This document shows, in pieces, positions 1 through 9,536 of a stretch of DNA of 64,000 bases (its first letter is position 1; every line of letters begins with the position of its first letter). The DNA is from an uncultured Ilumatobacter sp. (GTDB lineage: Bacteria > Actinomycetota > Acidimicrobiia > Acidimicrobiales > Ilumatobacteraceae). Where the stretch lies: contig CAJQPY010000004.1 in NCBI GenBank assembly GCA_905480335.1, positions 144,992 through 208,991 on the forward strand. The letters run 5' to 3'. The notes under the pieces are model-generated. The model made no database searches, was not told the origin of the DNA, and was given only the letters and a program-made list of their open reading frames with translations. Position numbers and translations under genes: made by a program.

Positions 1-79
1 AGCACAGCGTGCCAAATACGTGGCCTGTTGTGGCGTTCCGAAGCTCCGACGCGCGTCACATGCGTGGGAGGGTGGTCAT

Positions 80-748
80 ATGAGCGAGTTTTACGGGCCG
101 GCCCAGCGTGCGTTGCAGGACGAGTTTGACACTCGGCGACTGGCCGACGCGCACCTGACGACGACCATTGCAGATGGAATCGACGACGACCGCACCGCAT
201 TCATCGAGTCGCGCAACTTCTTCTTTCTCTCAACGATCGGCGCCGACGGCTGGCCGACGGTGTCGTATAAGGGCGGGCCGGCTGGAGTCGTGCAAGTCGA
301 GGACGAGAACACGATCGTGTTCCCGAGCTACGACGGCAACGGGATGTTTCTGTCTATGGGCAACATCGATTCGGGTGGCGATTCAGGCGCAAAGATCGGA
401 TTGCTATTCATCGACTTCGAGACGCCGAACCGGCTGAGACTCCACGTGACGGCCACTGTCCATCGTGACGATCCGGCGATGGAACGTTTCCCTGGTGCGG
501 AGTTGATCGTGCGGGGCCGGGTCAACAGTACGTTTGCCAACTGTGCCCGCTACATACATCCACACCAGCGGTTGCGGTCGTCCGACTACGTACCCGATGG
601 GCAGGGTGCCCAGCCGTATCCGGCGTGGAAGCGGATTGATCTCATCCAACCGTTCCTGCCGGAAAAGGATCAGGGTCTCGCGGCCGAGGCCGGTGGAGAG
701 ATCGGCGTTGACGAGTACGCCCGTCGCCTCGCCGGCGGCACTAGCTAA
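80..748 (+). CDS. Pyridoxamine 5'-phosphate oxidase-like FMN-binding protein
   Basis: A 222-residue protein with the split-barrel pattern of the PNPOx-like superfamily: an N-terminal helix, then FFLSTIGADGWPTVSYKGG, which is the usual first strand pair and FMN-phosphate region, and later a GLLFIDF strand. Such proteins bind FMN or F420; the substrate cannot be read from sequence. ATG at 80 is preferred over the upstream in-frame start at 20 because GGGAGG lies just before it (68-73) and the extra 20 residues do not look like protein. It stands alone: the next gene runs towards it on the other strand, 9 bp away. It is not obviously a true PdxH. Confidence 0.8.
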   Translation: MSEFYGPAQRALQDEFDTRRLADAHLTTTIADGIDDDRTAFIESRNFFFLSTIGADGWPTVSYKGGPAGVVQVEDENTIVFPSYDGNGMFLSMGNIDSGGDSGAKIGLLFIDFETPNRLRLHVTATVHRDDPAMERFPGAELIVRGRVNSTFANCARYIHPHQRLRSSDYVPDGQGAQPYPAWKRIDLIQPFLPEKDQGLAAEAGGEIGVDEYARRLAGGTS

Positions 749-757
749 GGCGTGCCG

Positions 758-1327
758 TCAGGTACCGCAGAGCATCTGGCGGATCAGCGGCTCATAGTGC
801 TCAAGCGGGTTGCTGACGTAGCTCGCGTTGAAGGCGGTTTGGTCGTACTCGCCACAGAATTCGACCGTGCGTTCGAAGTGCGGGCTGTTGCGGTACTTGT
901 CGCGAGCGTTGGCGTCGAGACCAATGTAGTCCCAGAAATAGTATCCCTGGAACTCGCCGTGGTGTTTGACCATGAAGTAGTTCGCCTCGGAGACGAACGG
1001 TTTCACAATCGCCGCTGCGATGTCGGGGTGGTTGTACGGGCTCAACGTGTCGCCGATGTCGTGGACGAGCGCGCAGAACACGTACTCGTCATCTTTGCCC
1101 GCTCTCTCGGCACGCGTTGCTGTTTGTAGGCTGTGCTCGAGACGGTTGACTGGAAAGCCGCCATGGTCTGACTCGAGGTCCCGAAGGAGTCCGATCACGC
1201 GGTCGGCGACGCGGGACTGGGTGAGCTTTAACTGGGGGAGGATCATCGCCCAGTCCTCGGCGGTTGACTCCTCGAAGTTTGTGAAGCTGGCCCGCTTGGT
1301 CTGTGGCCCGGATGCCGTGTCGGTCAC
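758..1327 (-). CDS. HD-domain protein resembling PhnZ/TmpB/MIOX-type diiron oxygenases
   Basis: A 189-residue HD-fold protein. From the GTG start at 1327, candidate metal ligands are H65 (LEHSLQTATRA), H89-D90 (ALVHDIGD), H100 (NHPD), H122/H123 (KHHGEFQ) and D162 (EYDQ). The full set H...HD...H...H...D, with EHSLQTATRA and HHG motifs, is what mixed-valence diiron oxygenases such as PhnZ, TmpB and myo-inositol oxygenase use, rather than a plain phosphohydrolase; that reading is inference. The GTG start has GAGG 8 nt upstream and lies 10 bp after the stop of the CoxL-like gene, so the two are probably cotranscribed. An in-frame ATG at 1372 would overlap that gene and is less likely. Confidence 0.75.
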   Translation of the reverse strand: MTDTASGPQTKRASFTNFEESTAEDWAMILPQLKLTQSRVADRVIGLLRDLESDHGGFPVNRLEHSLQTATRAERAGKDDEYVFCALVHDIGDTLSPYNHPDIAAAIVKPFVSEANYFMVKHHGEFQGYYFWDYIGLDANARDKYRNSPHFERTVEFCGEYDQTAFNASYVSNPLEHYEPLIRQMLCGT

Positions 1328-1337
1328 TGTGAGGTCC

Positions 1338-3632
1338 TCACGGCTTGGCGGCTTGGATGGCCTGCCAGACACGTTCGCTGGTCGCTGGCATGTCGATATG
1401 GGTCACGCCGACATGGCTCAGCGCATCACACACTGCCGACTGAACCGCCGGAGTCGAGCCGATGGTGCCTGATTCGCCGATGCCCTTTGCGCCGAGCGGA
1501 TTGACAAAGGTGGGGGTTTCCATGTGCACCACCTCAAAGCTGGGGAGTTCGGTCGCGGAGATCATGCCGTAGTCAGCGAGATTCGACGTGACCGGGTTGC
1601 CGTCTTCGTCGTAGCGGACCTCTTCAAGTAGTGCCTGCGCCGTCCCCTGAGCGATACCGCCGTGGATCTGGCCGTCGAGCAGGAGAGGGTTGAGGACGCG
1701 TCCGGCGTCGTCGACTGCGACTTGGCGGAGATGTTTGACCTGACCGGTGCCGGTATCGACCTCGACCACGGCGATGTGGGCGCCGAAGGGGAACGTTGCC
1801 ATGTCAGCGACGAACAACGTGTCGATGGTCAAATCGTCGCCCTGTTGCCTCGACGCGACGGCCAGTTCGGCCCAGCTTTTTGACACCGCAGGGGTGCCAG
1901 CAACATGGAATGCGGCACTGTCCTTGTCCAGCACGATGTCGGCTTCGTCGGCCTCGAACATCTGGGCGGCGAGCTGCTTGGCTTTCTCTACCAGTTCGAT
2001 AGCACCTTGGTGAACTGCGGCTCCACCTTGCTGGAGCGAACGTGAACCCATCGTGCCGCCTCCGGTGGGCACGAGATCGGTGTCACCCCAGATGAGGGTG
2101 ATTTTGTCCATTGGAATTCCGGTTTCGTCGTGGGCGAGCATCGCCCACGCGGTCTCGTGACCCTGGCCGTGCGGCGAGGTCCCGGTGTACACGGTGGCGG
2201 TGCCGTCGTCGTTGACCTCGAGTTTGGCTGCCTCCTGTTTCGGGTCGACGCCGCCTGTGATCTCGACGTAGACGCTCACGCCGATTCCGAGTTGCTTGTC
2301 TGCACCCGACTCGCGGCGAGCCTGCTGCTCGGCTCGCAGCTCGGTGTAGCCCGCCGTATCGAGGGCCTTGTCGAGCGCGACTTCGAAGTCGCCGACGTCG
2401 TAGGCCTGGCCGATAGCTGTTGTGTGTGGTTCGAGGAACTTGGCGATCAGGTTCTGGCGGCGAACGTCTGCCGGATCCTTGCCGATCTCAAGCGCGAACA
2501 GGTCCATTGCCCGCTCAATTGCCGCCGTTGCTTCGGGACGGCCAGCGCCGCGGTACGCCGTGGTGGGCGTGGTGTTGGTGACCACTGAGGTTGTGCGGAC
2601 TTCCATGTTCGCAATGTCGTAAACACCTGATGCCATCGGCCTAGTCATGAACGGGGCGAGGATTGAGCCCATGCCGACGAATGAGCCGGCGTCCTGGATC
2701 GCGTGCAACTGGTAGTGGGTGACCTTGCCGTCACGCGTGCCGCCCATCGTGACGTATTGCAGCTGGGCGCGTCCGTGGCCGAGACTCATCATCGACTCGC
2801 TGCGCGTCTCGCGCCACCGCACCGGCCGACCGAGCTCCTTGGCTAGCGGTCCGAGGAGCAGTTCCTCGGCGTAGGTATCGATCTTTGCGCCGAAGCCACC
2901 ACCGACGTCGGGGGTGATCAGGTGGATTGCGTCAGCGTCACCGCCATTGGCAGCGGTGAAGGCATCCTTTGCGCCCTGGGCCCCTTGGCTGGAGATCCAT
3001 TGGACGAGGCGGCCACCGTCCCAGGAAGCGGCCGAGGCGCGCACTTCGAGGGGGCACGGGGCGACGCGCTGGTTCAGGAAACGGCCCGTGATCGTGACCT
3101 CGCAATCGGCGAAGAACTCATCGGCCGGGCTGTTCTCGGGGAGGCCGAGCGCTGTCGTATCGAATACGGCGTTGCTACCTGCTGCCTCGTAGATCAGCGT
3201 CTCTGACGCAAGTGATTCTTCGAGATCGATGAGCGCGGGAAGGAACTCGTAATCGATGAAAATCATTTCGGCTGCGTCGGTTGCCTGTTGTTGCGTCTCA
3301 GCGACAACGACGGCGACCGGCTCACCCACGTGGCGAACCTTGTCGCTGGCGAGAAGCGTGCGCGCCGAGCCGGGGTTGAACGGCGAGGCGACTGGTTCGA
3401 GGCCGAGCGATTCGGCGGTGTGAACTGCTAAAACGCCGGGCATTGCGAGCGCCGCCTCAACGTCGATCGACTCGATTGTGCCGTGAGCAACGGCCGATCG
3501 TACGTACACCGCTTGAGCAGCGTGAGCGAGGCGTGGGTCGTCGACATCGTCGGCGTAGACCCCGCCCGACGTCAAGAACTTTGGATCTTCCTTACGCTGG
3601 ACCCGAGTGCCCAGAATGCTGCCACCAGCCAC
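1338..3632 (-). CDS. Xanthine dehydrogenase-family molybdopterin subunit, form-II CoxL-like
   Basis: About 764 residues. The protein begins near a GTG at 3632 (VAGGSILGTRVQRKED), preceded by AAGGGG; the open frame extends about 74 residues further with non-protein-like sequence. Family marks are GGGFGAK at roughly residue 245, the AYRGAGRPEA loop at about 355 and GIGESGTIG near the C-terminus, the last carrying the conserved Glu of molybdenum hydroxylases. AYRGAGR is the form-II type, not AYxCSFR of true aerobic CO dehydrogenase, so CO oxidation should not be assumed; an aldehyde, heterocycle or other hydroxylation is as likely. The medium (FAD) and small (2Fe-2S) subunits are not adjacent. 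The HD-domain gene follows after 10 bp. Confidence 0.88.
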   Translation of the reverse strand: MAGGSILGTRVQRKEDPKFLTSGGVYADDVDDPRLAHAAQAVYVRSAVAHGTIESIDVEAALAMPGVLAVHTAESLGLEPVASPFNPGSARTLLASDKVRHVGEPVAVVVAETQQQATDAAEMIFIDYEFLPALIDLEESLASETLIYEAAGSNAVFDTTALGLPENSPADEFFADCEVTITGRFLNQRVAPCPLEVRASAASWDGGRLVQWISSQGAQGAKDAFTAANGGDADAIHLITPDVGGGFGAKIDTYAEELLLGPLAKELGRPVRWRETRSESMMSLGHGRAQLQYVTMGGTRDGKVTHYQLHAIQDAGSFVGMGSILAPFMTRPMASGVYDIANMEVRTTSVVTNTTPTTAYRGAGRPEATAAIERAMDLFALEIGKDPADVRRQNLIAKFLEPHTTAIGQAYDVGDFEVALDKALDTAGYTELRAEQQARRESGADKQLGIGVSVYVEITGGVDPKQEAAKLEVNDDGTATVYTGTSPHGQGHETAWAMLAHDETGIPMDKITLIWGDTDLVPTGGGTMGSRSLQQGGAAVHQGAIELVEKAKQLAAQMFEADEADIVLDKDSAAFHVAGTPAVSKSWAELAVASRQQGDDLTIDTLFVADMATFPFGAHIAVVEVDTGTGQVKHLRQVAVDDAGRVLNPLLLDGQIHGGIAQGTAQALLEEVRYDEDGNPVTSNLADYGMISATELPSFEVVHMETPTFVNPLGAKGIGESGTIGSTPAVQSAVCDALSHVGVTHIDMPATSERVWQAIQAAKP

Positions 3633-4450
3633 GTGTACCCCTTGTATGCGTCTCGAAGCGAACCCGGTCTGGCTCGCCACCACACAAGGTAGCCGCAGCG
3701 GCGATGGCGTGCCGTAGCCAGGCAGGTGATCGTCTGGTACCCGGCGGCCAGGCGCTTGCTGAGCGGGTTGGGGAGTGACCGGGAATACGGTGATCCACCG
3801 AGGGGGAGCGCGCTGAAACGACGGGTGCTGGACTTGAGTTATGGACGCCACCACTCGTCGGGCCCAGACAGTTGTGGAGGCTGGGCTCGGGATGCGCTCG
3901 CCAAGATGATGGGCTTGTCATGCTGGTTCCATCCGAGCAGGTGGTAAGCCCCGCACTAGACAGTTGCCATGCGGCTCCGTTCGACGGCGTAGGTGCAGTA
4001 CAACGACCGCGAAGCAAGCCGTTGAGCAGGAGGGGGCAGCGAGCGTCGCGCAGTGGACCACGGACGGGTCTCCTGACTCTTCTCTTCGCCAACAATGACG
4101 TCAACGAGCTGCGCGCGAAAACGACGGCCTTTACGAAACGCGCGCCAGCCGAGTCACTGGCTTCGACGGGCCGCAGTCGGACACGTTCCGAGGTCATTTC
4201 GAGACGCCGAGCATGCCGCTCCGCTCCCGAAGCTTGCGCGCAGAGGTCGCAGTGAACGCTTGAGCGTTGGCCCCGCTCGTGCTGAGCCCGCCCAGGTCGT
4301 TGTGTCCGTCCGGCGCGCAACTCTCGCACCAGGTGGGTGATCGCGTCCCTTGCCTTGCCGTCGCCTCGGCGTCAATGAAACCAATCGTGCGCCGAGTCAC
4401 CCCACCGAAGCCGAAAGATCGCCAGGCAATTGACTGATCGGTTGCTGCGA
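3633..4450. other. About 0.8 kb without a supported gene
   Basis: Between the CoxL-like gene start and the SulP gene stop there are several overlapping open frames on both strands, the longest 245 codons on the minus strand (to 4329), but all are rich in Arg, Ser, Pro and Thr with no recognisable fold. This is typical of chance frames in high-GC DNA. I saw no tRNA, RNase P, tmRNA or terminator-like hairpin. It may hold the promoter of the CoxL-like gene, an unrecognised RNA or a decayed gene. Confidence 0.5.
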
Positions 4451-6013
4451 CTAATGGTTGCTGACCTCGCCGGAGGTGCGGCCGTGAAGATCAGCGGCGA
4501 AGCGGTTGAGTCCAACGATTTCAGCGTCGATGCCGCGTTCGGCGAACTTCGCGACGACTGCGTCGAGAGCGACGACTGCACTCGTGTCCCAGACGTGGGC
4601 GTCGGTCAGGTCAATCTCAACGTTCTTGACCCTCACGGCGTCGTAGTCAAAGGAATGGACAAGATCGTTCGTCGAGGCGAAGAACAGCTGCCCAGTAACG
4701 GCATAGATCCGTTCATGGTTGTCGGGGTCGACGACGCTGGTGACGTTGACGAGGTGCGACACGTGGCGGACAAAGAAGATCGCCGACAGCAGTACCCCGG
4801 CGGCGACGCCGTACGCAAGGTTGTGCGTGAGCACAACGATCGCAACAGTCGCGACCATCACCGCTGTTTCGGTCTTCGGCATCCGCTTCAGAGTGCCGGG
4901 GGCGACGCTCTTCCAGTTAAAGGTGCCGATCGCAACCATGATCATCACGGCGACGAGTGCAGCCATCGGGATCTGAGCGACGATGCCGCCGAGCACGAGA
5001 ATTAGAATTAGCAGAAAGACGCCAGAGACCAGCGTCGAAAGTCGGGTCCTGCCGCCGGACCGGTGGTTGATCATCGACTGGCCGATCATTGCGCAGCCGG
5101 CCATACCGCCGAGGAAGCCGGTGGCGATGTTGGCGATGCCCTGACCGCGCGACTCCAGATTCTTGTCGGAGTCGGAGTCGGTCATGTCGTCGAGCAGTTG
5201 CGCGGTGAGTAGCGACTCGAGCAGGCCGACGAACGCAAGCGTGAGCGAGAACGGGAGGATGATCCTGAGTGTCTCGAACGTAAACGGCACATCAGGCAGC
5301 GCGAAGAATGGCAGCGTGTCGGGCAGTTCGCCCATGTCACCGACAGTCGGCAGTTCCCACCCCATCGTGATCGCTGCAGTGGCCAACAGAACGATCGCCA
5401 CTAGCGGTGACGGGATGGCGTTTGCGAGCGTGCCAGGAACGCGAGGCAGCCCGTAGATGATCAGGAGGCCGACGGCAATGAAAGCGAGGTTCAGCACCAA
5501 CTCGTTGTTGCGCACCGCGGCCGGCGCGTCGGACAACAAGATGAGTGGCACCTGGGCAAGGAAAATCAGGATTGCCAGGGCGTTGACGAAACCAAGCATC
5601 ACGGTGCGAGGGACAAAGCGCATCAGTGCACCCACACCGAGCGCGCCGAATGCCATCTGAAGTACGCCAGCCAGGATCGTGGCGGCGAAGAGATAGCCGA
5701 TGCCGTAGTCCCTCACGAGGGGCACGACGACGAGCGCCATCGCGCCGGTGGCTGCTGAGATCATTCCCATCCGGCCGCCGGTCATCGAGATAATGATCGC
5801 GATCGAGAACGAGGCGTACAGGCCCACCTTGGGATCGACGCCCGCAATGATTGAAAACGAGATCGCCTCAGGGATCAGCGCGAGAGCAACGACGAGTCCC
5901 GACATGACGTCGGCCCTCGGGTTCGAGAACCACGCCGTCTTAAGGTTGCGGACGTTCGCAGCGCTTAGCCCGTTGTCGGCGCGCTCGGGCAGGACGGTCT
6001 CGGTTGCTGACAT
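4451..6013 (-). CDS. SulP-family anion transporter with STAS domain
   Basis: 520 residues. After a short cytosolic N-terminus come about 10-12 hydrophobic segments between residues 35 and 410, including the SulP-type stretches [20 protein letters not shown] and [11 protein letters not shown], followed by a C-terminal STAS domain at about 430-510 ([11 protein letters not shown] ... [20 protein letters not shown]). The family exchanges sulfate, bicarbonate, chloride or carboxylates across the inner membrane, and the substrate here is unknown. It is a single gene; the next gene in the same direction upstream is separated by 183 bp. Start ATG at 6013. Confidence 0.92.
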   Translation of the reverse strand: MSATETVLPERADNGLSAANVRNLKTAWFSNPRADVMSGLVVALALIPEAISFSIIAGVDPKVGLYASFSIAIIISMTGGRMGMISAATGAMALVVVPLVRDYGIGYLFAATILAGVLQMAFGALGVGALMRFVPRTVMLGFVNALAILIFLAQVPLILLSDAPAAVRNNELVLNLAFIAVGLLIIYGLPRVPGTLANAIPSPLVAIVLLATAAITMGWELPTVGDMGELPDTLPFFALPDVPFTFETLRIILPFSLTLAFVGLLESLLTAQLLDDMTDSDSDKNLESRGQGIANIATGFLGGMAGCAMIGQSMINHRSGGRTRLSTLVSGVFLLILILVLGGIVAQIPMAALVAVMIMVAIGTFNWKSVAPGTLKRMPKTETAVMVATVAIVVLTHNLAYGVAAGVLLSAIFFVRHVSHLVNVTSVVDPDNHERIYAVTGQLFFASTNDLVHSFDYDAVRVKNVEIDLTDAHVWDTSAVVALDAVVAKFAERGIDAEIVGLNRFAADLHGRTSGEVSNH

Positions 6014-6196
6014 GGGACTCCACCAGTCTTAGGTCTCGGACGTTCCGGACCCTGTTGGGCCACGCACCGCAGCGCCGAAAGAAGGGGCGCCTCTGCCACC
6101 AGTCTTGGCAGCGAGATTACGGTACGTGAATCGGCCGCCCGTTGCGCGTCATGTCGCACACGTCACGTCCGGGCTCCGATGGGCGCGCAGTGGGCG

Positions 6197-8140
6197 TCAG
6201 GCGTCGTAGATGGAGGCGACGAGGCCGTCGACGTCGAGTCCGTAGCGGGCGTGGATGTTGTTCGACTCAGGATCATGCGGCAGGAACTTCGTGGGGAGAC
6301 CCAGCGGGCTGACCGGAACCGACCCGTCGATCTCGCAAACTTCAGTTGCTACGGCCATTCCGATTCCGCCATCACGAATGCCGTCCTCGATTGTGATCAC
6401 GTGCCGGTGGGCGGCAGCGTCGGCGATCATCTTTGGGTCGAGCGGAGCGCAGCATCGAGCGTCCCAGACTGTGACCTCGACTCCGGCGTCGGCGAGTTGG
6501 GCTGCGGCTTTTTCGGCTGTCTCGAGCATCCTGCCGATTGCAATCACGCACACGGCTGAATTGCGATCAGATGCGGCAACAACTTTGCGACCCTGCAGGC
6601 CAGTGCCGACCTCGTGCTCTGACACCTGCCGGGCCGCCCCCCGCGGGTAACGAATCGCTACGGGACCGTCGTCGCAGAGAGATGTAGCGTCGTGTAGCAT
6701 TTGCGCCAGTTCTTGAGCGCTCGATGGTGCGAGCAGCCGCATTCCCGGTACTTTCGAGAGTAAGGCCATGTCGTAAACGCCGTGATGGCTGGCACCATCG
6801 GGACCGGTCACTCCGGCCCGGTCGAGGCAGAAGATCACGGGCAGGCGATGCATCGCCACGTCATAGACGACTTGGTCCCAGGCGCGATTGAGGAACGTGG
6901 AGTAGATAGCGACTACGGGACGGAGACCGCCCATTGCCATGCCGGCTGCGCTGGTGACGGCATGCTGCTCGGCGATGCCGACGTCGAAGAAGCGATCGGG
7001 AAAGCGCGCTTCGAAGGGAAGGAGTCCAGTCGGTCCTGGCATTGCCGCCGTAATCGCCACCAGTCGTGAGTCATTCTCGGCTTCCTTAACGATCGACTCG
7101 GAGAACGCCTGGGTGTAGCCCGTTGACACTGCTTTCGGCGGGCCGACCAATGGGTCGAACGTCGGTGCATCGTGCAGGTTTTTCTCGTCGTCGTCCTCGG
7201 CAGGGGAGTAGCCACGCCCCTTCTGGGTGAGAACGTGAACGACGATGGCTCCCTCGGTCGACAGCTCAATCGCGTTTTGGAAGGCATGCTCCATCTGCTC
7301 GACGTCATGGCCGTCGAACGGACCGATGTAACGAGTGCCGAGCGCCTCGAAGAACGACGGAGGTTGCAGGAATTCACGGACGCCGGCCTTGAACGCATCC
7401 ATCGCCGAGCCCGCTTGGTTGCCGACGAGGGGCAGTCCGTGCAGGAATTCCTCGAGTCGACGCTGACGGCGGACGTACACAGGATTCTGGCGGATGTCAG
7501 TGAGCGCGTGCGATAGGCGCCCAGTCACGCGGTCGGGGATCGACGGATGGTTGGCCTGCTCGTCGAAGCCCTGCGAGTTCGCCGACAGATTCGAGATTGT
7601 CGGCGCGTATGACCGACCGTTGTCGTTGAGAACAACGATCACGCCGCGTTGGTGGTGGCCCATGTTGTTCAGGGCCTCGTATGACATCCCGCCTGTCATA
7701 GCCCCGTCACCGACGACGGCGACGATGTGCCGCTGATTGTTCGTGCCGAGGTCCCGAGCCGAGGCTAAACCGTCGGCGTACGCCAACACAGTCGATGCGT
7801 GGCTGTTTTCGATCAGATCGTGGGGCGATTCTTCACGGCTCGGGTAGCCCGACATGCCACCGGCCTGGCGGAGTGTTTCGAAGCCGGCCTGGCGTCCGGT
7901 AACGACTTTATGGACGTACGCCTGATGACCCGTGTCCCATAAAATGGCGTCATTCGGCGACTCGAAGACACGATGCAAGGCGAGTGTCAGTTCGACGGCG
8001 CCGAGGTTCGAGCCGAGGTGGCCGCCGACTTCGGATACCGCAGAGACGATGAAGTCCCGGATCTCGTCGGCCAGATCACGAAGCTGGTCGTAGTCGAGCC
8101 CTCTAAGGTCACCCGGCTCTCGGATCCGCTCGAGGTACAT
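6197..8140 (-). CDS. dxs: 1-deoxy-D-xylulose-5-phosphate synthase
   Basis: 647 residues, full length. It joins pyruvate and glyceraldehyde 3-phosphate to give DXP, the first step of the MEP isoprenoid pathway, using thiamine diphosphate. Visible marks: GGHLGSNLGAVELT near the N-terminus, the ThDP-binding GDGAMTGGMSYEALNN stretch at about 140-155, and DRAGVTGPDGASHHG with the active-site region in the pyrimidine domain. A transketolase C-terminal domain closes the protein. The methyltransferase gene ends 26 bp upstream in the same direction, so they may share a transcript. However TAGCGT at 8150-8155 lies 9 nt before the ATG, so a separate leaderless transcript is possible. Confidence 0.97.
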   Translation of the reverse strand: MYLERIREPGDLRGLDYDQLRDLADEIRDFIVSAVSEVGGHLGSNLGAVELTLALHRVFESPNDAILWDTGHQAYVHKVVTGRQAGFETLRQAGGMSGYPSREESPHDLIENSHASTVLAYADGLASARDLGTNNQRHIVAVVGDGAMTGGMSYEALNNMGHHQRGVIVVLNDNGRSYAPTISNLSANSQGFDEQANHPSIPDRVTGRLSHALTDIRQNPVYVRRQRRLEEFLHGLPLVGNQAGSAMDAFKAGVREFLQPPSFFEALGTRYIGPFDGHDVEQMEHAFQNAIELSTEGAIVVHVLTQKGRGYSPAEDDDEKNLHDAPTFDPLVGPPKAVSTGYTQAFSESIVKEAENDSRLVAITAAMPGPTGLLPFEARFPDRFFDVGIAEQHAVTSAAGMAMGGLRPVVAIYSTFLNRAWDQVVYDVAMHRLPVIFCLDRAGVTGPDGASHHGVYDMALLSKVPGMRLLAPSSAQELAQMLHDATSLCDDGPVAIRYPRGAARQVSEHEVGTGLQGRKVVAASDRNSAVCVIAIGRMLETAEKAAAQLADAGVEVTVWDARCCAPLDPKMIADAAAHRHVITIEDGIRDGGIGMAVATEVCEIDGSVPVSPLGLPTKFLPHDPESNNIHARYGLDVDGLVASIYDA

Positions 8141-8149
8141 GCGGCTTCT

Positions 8150-8155
8150 ACGCTA
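8150..8155 (-). promoter_or_regulatory. Candidate -10 box of dxs (leaderless)
   Basis: On the minus strand TAGCGT is followed by 9 nt and then the dxs ATG, with no purine-rich ribosome site between. This fits the TANNNT pattern seen before many genes here. No convincing -35 element was found. Confidence 0.4.
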
Positions 8156-8166
8156 TCCCGAACCGA

Positions 8167-8901
8167 TCAGCGTCGGTAGATAGAAACATGGTGATCGGCA
8201 TCTTCAGTGAACGGCGCGCCAGCCATGTCGGCAAAGCGCTCCGCAAGTTCGAATCCGGCGGTGTCGGCCATCGCATCGAGTTCGGCCGGCGGCGCCCATC
8301 TGATCGACCACGGCCGCAGACGAATGCCCCCTGCCTCGGTCAATTCCACGAATTGGCCCGATGTGCGCTGCTCTGTTGGTCGATGATCCGAAACCGACAA
8401 GACCACGCGATCCGCAGTCATCGATCGAATGCTCACATCGCCACCAGCAGGTGCGCCCGGGTCCGGAACGATGGCTTCGACCACGAATGTGCCGCCTGGG
8501 CGAAGTCGCTCGGCCACTGACCTGAAGCATTGTTGCTGGTCGACCGCATCTAGGAGGTTGAAGAGCGTGTTGTATGCAATGAGGCAGGCGTCGAACGGGC
8601 CGTCAGGCAGATCGTGAACCATGTCCCCGCAAAGGATAGTGACGTGCTCGCCCCCGGACTGACTGGCGATCCGGGCAAGCATTGCGGCGCTCGAATCGAT
8701 GCCTACAACGTCCAGCCCGGCGGCTGCCATCGGGACAGCCAGTCGCCCAGTGCCAGCACCTAGTTCGAGCACCCGTCCGCCCGGGCCGGCAAGTGCGACC
8801 ATGCGCACCACCGTCGCTGTCACGTCTGTTACATCGGCGTACCACTCGTCGTAGACGTCGGCGAAGCCGTCGCCGTAGCTCGTGGATTCGTAGCCGCGCA
8901 C
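8167..8901 (-). CDS. Class I SAM-dependent methyltransferase
   Basis: 244 residues. The SAM-binding motif I is VLELGAGTGRLAVPMA (about residues 44-59), followed by the acidic strand VVGIDSSAAML, then GDM and FDACLIAYNTLFNLL as motifs II and III, and a LRPGGTFVVEA strand. This is the small-molecule or ubiquinone-type methyltransferase fold; the acceptor cannot be told. The GTG start at 8901 is the first in frame. The gene lies directly upstream of dxs, which hints at isoprenoid or quinone metabolism, but that is only context. Confidence 0.85.
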   Translation of the reverse strand: MRGYESTSYGDGFADVYDEWYADVTDVTATVVRMVALAGPGGRVLELGAGTGRLAVPMAAAGLDVVGIDSSAAMLARIASQSGGEHVTILCGDMVHDLPDGPFDACLIAYNTLFNLLDAVDQQQCFRSVAERLRPGGTFVVEAIVPDPGAPAGGDVSIRSMTADRVVLSVSDHRPTEQRTSGQFVELTEAGGIRLRPWSIRWAPPAELDAMADTAGFELAERFADMAGAPFTEDADHHVSIYRR

Positions 8902-9081
8902 GACCGTCAGGCTACCTATGCACAGGAGCTAGGTGCTTACGGCGTACGAGGGCGGCCGGGGGCCTCGCAGGCCTCCTTGAAGAGTGCTCCAGTAAGCGGC
9001 CCGCGGATCGTGGCAGTCACTGATTGCGGACCGCGTGCATCTGACGGGATGATCGTCAGTCGCCGGTGGGCGCAACATCGA

Positions 9082-9122
9082 CTGAAAACGGCAAACGCCG
9101 CCGACCGGATTGGTCGGCGGCG
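9082..9122 (-). terminator. Intrinsic terminator of the cold-shock gene
   Basis: The arms 9096-9106 and 9112-9122 form a perfect 11-bp G+C-rich stem with a 5-nt loop. Read on the minus strand it is followed by TTTGCCGTTTT. It begins 18 bp after the cold-shock gene stop, so it is a standard Rho-independent terminator for that gene. Confidence 0.88.
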
Positions 9123-9140
9123 CTCAACGGATCTCTAGAA

Positions 9141-9338
9141 TCAGAGTGCTCGGACGTTCTGGGCTTCGTCGCCCTTGCGGCCCTGGCCGATGTCGAATTC
9201 GACACTCTGACCCTCGTCGAGTGACTTGTAGCCATCTCCAGCGATGTTGGAGTGATGGACGAAAACGTCATCTCCACCCTCGCGTGAGATAAAGCCGAAG
9301 CCTTTTTCGTTGTTGAAGAACTTGACTGTGCCTTGCAT
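9141..9338 (-). CDS. Cold-shock protein (CspA family)
   Basis: 65 residues, the usual size for a single cold-shock domain. RNP1 (KGFGFI) and RNP2 (VFVHHS) are intact, as is the opening [17 protein letters not shown]. It binds single-stranded RNA and DNA and acts as an RNA chaperone in the cytoplasm. AGAGAA precedes the ATG and a clear terminator follows, so the gene is monocistronic. Cold-shock mRNAs often have long leaders; 198 bp separate this start from the divergent cysteine desulfurase. Confidence 0.96.
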   Translation of the reverse strand: MQGTVKFFNNEKGFGFISREGGDDVFVHHSNIAGDGYKSLDEGQSVEFDIGQGRKGDEAQNVRAL

Positions 9339-9524
9339 GGATTCTCTTTCGCTTCAGCCACACCGTTGTGGGGCAGCCATTGCCCATACTAGGTTCCCTT
9401 CGGCTGTGATCCTCTGCCCTGGTCCGGTTCGACACGAACTGCGGGATCTGAGCATCGGCCGGGGACGAGTGTCCGTGCCGTCGAGACCCATTACCGATGG
9501 GCCCTCCGAAAGGTGGTCTGTGCG

Positions 9525-9530
9525 TAGCCT
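9525..9530 (+). promoter_or_regulatory. Candidate -10 box of the cysteine desulfurase gene (leaderless)
   Basis: TAGCCT stands exactly 6 nt before the ATG at 9537 with no Shine-Dalgarno sequence between. The first transcribed base would be at or next to the A of the start codon. Confidence 0.5.
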
Positions 9531-9536
9531 GAGCCG

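Noticed and set aside
1338..3632. True aerobic CO dehydrogenase (coxL form I)
   Set aside because: The active-site loop reads AYRGAGR, not AYxCSFR, and coxM and coxS are missing.
3592..4329. 245-codon minus-strand open frame in the gap after the CoxL-like gene
   Set aside because: Arg/Ser/Pro/Thr-rich sequence, no recognisable motif, and it overlaps the start of the CoxL-like gene; typical of chance frames at this G+C.
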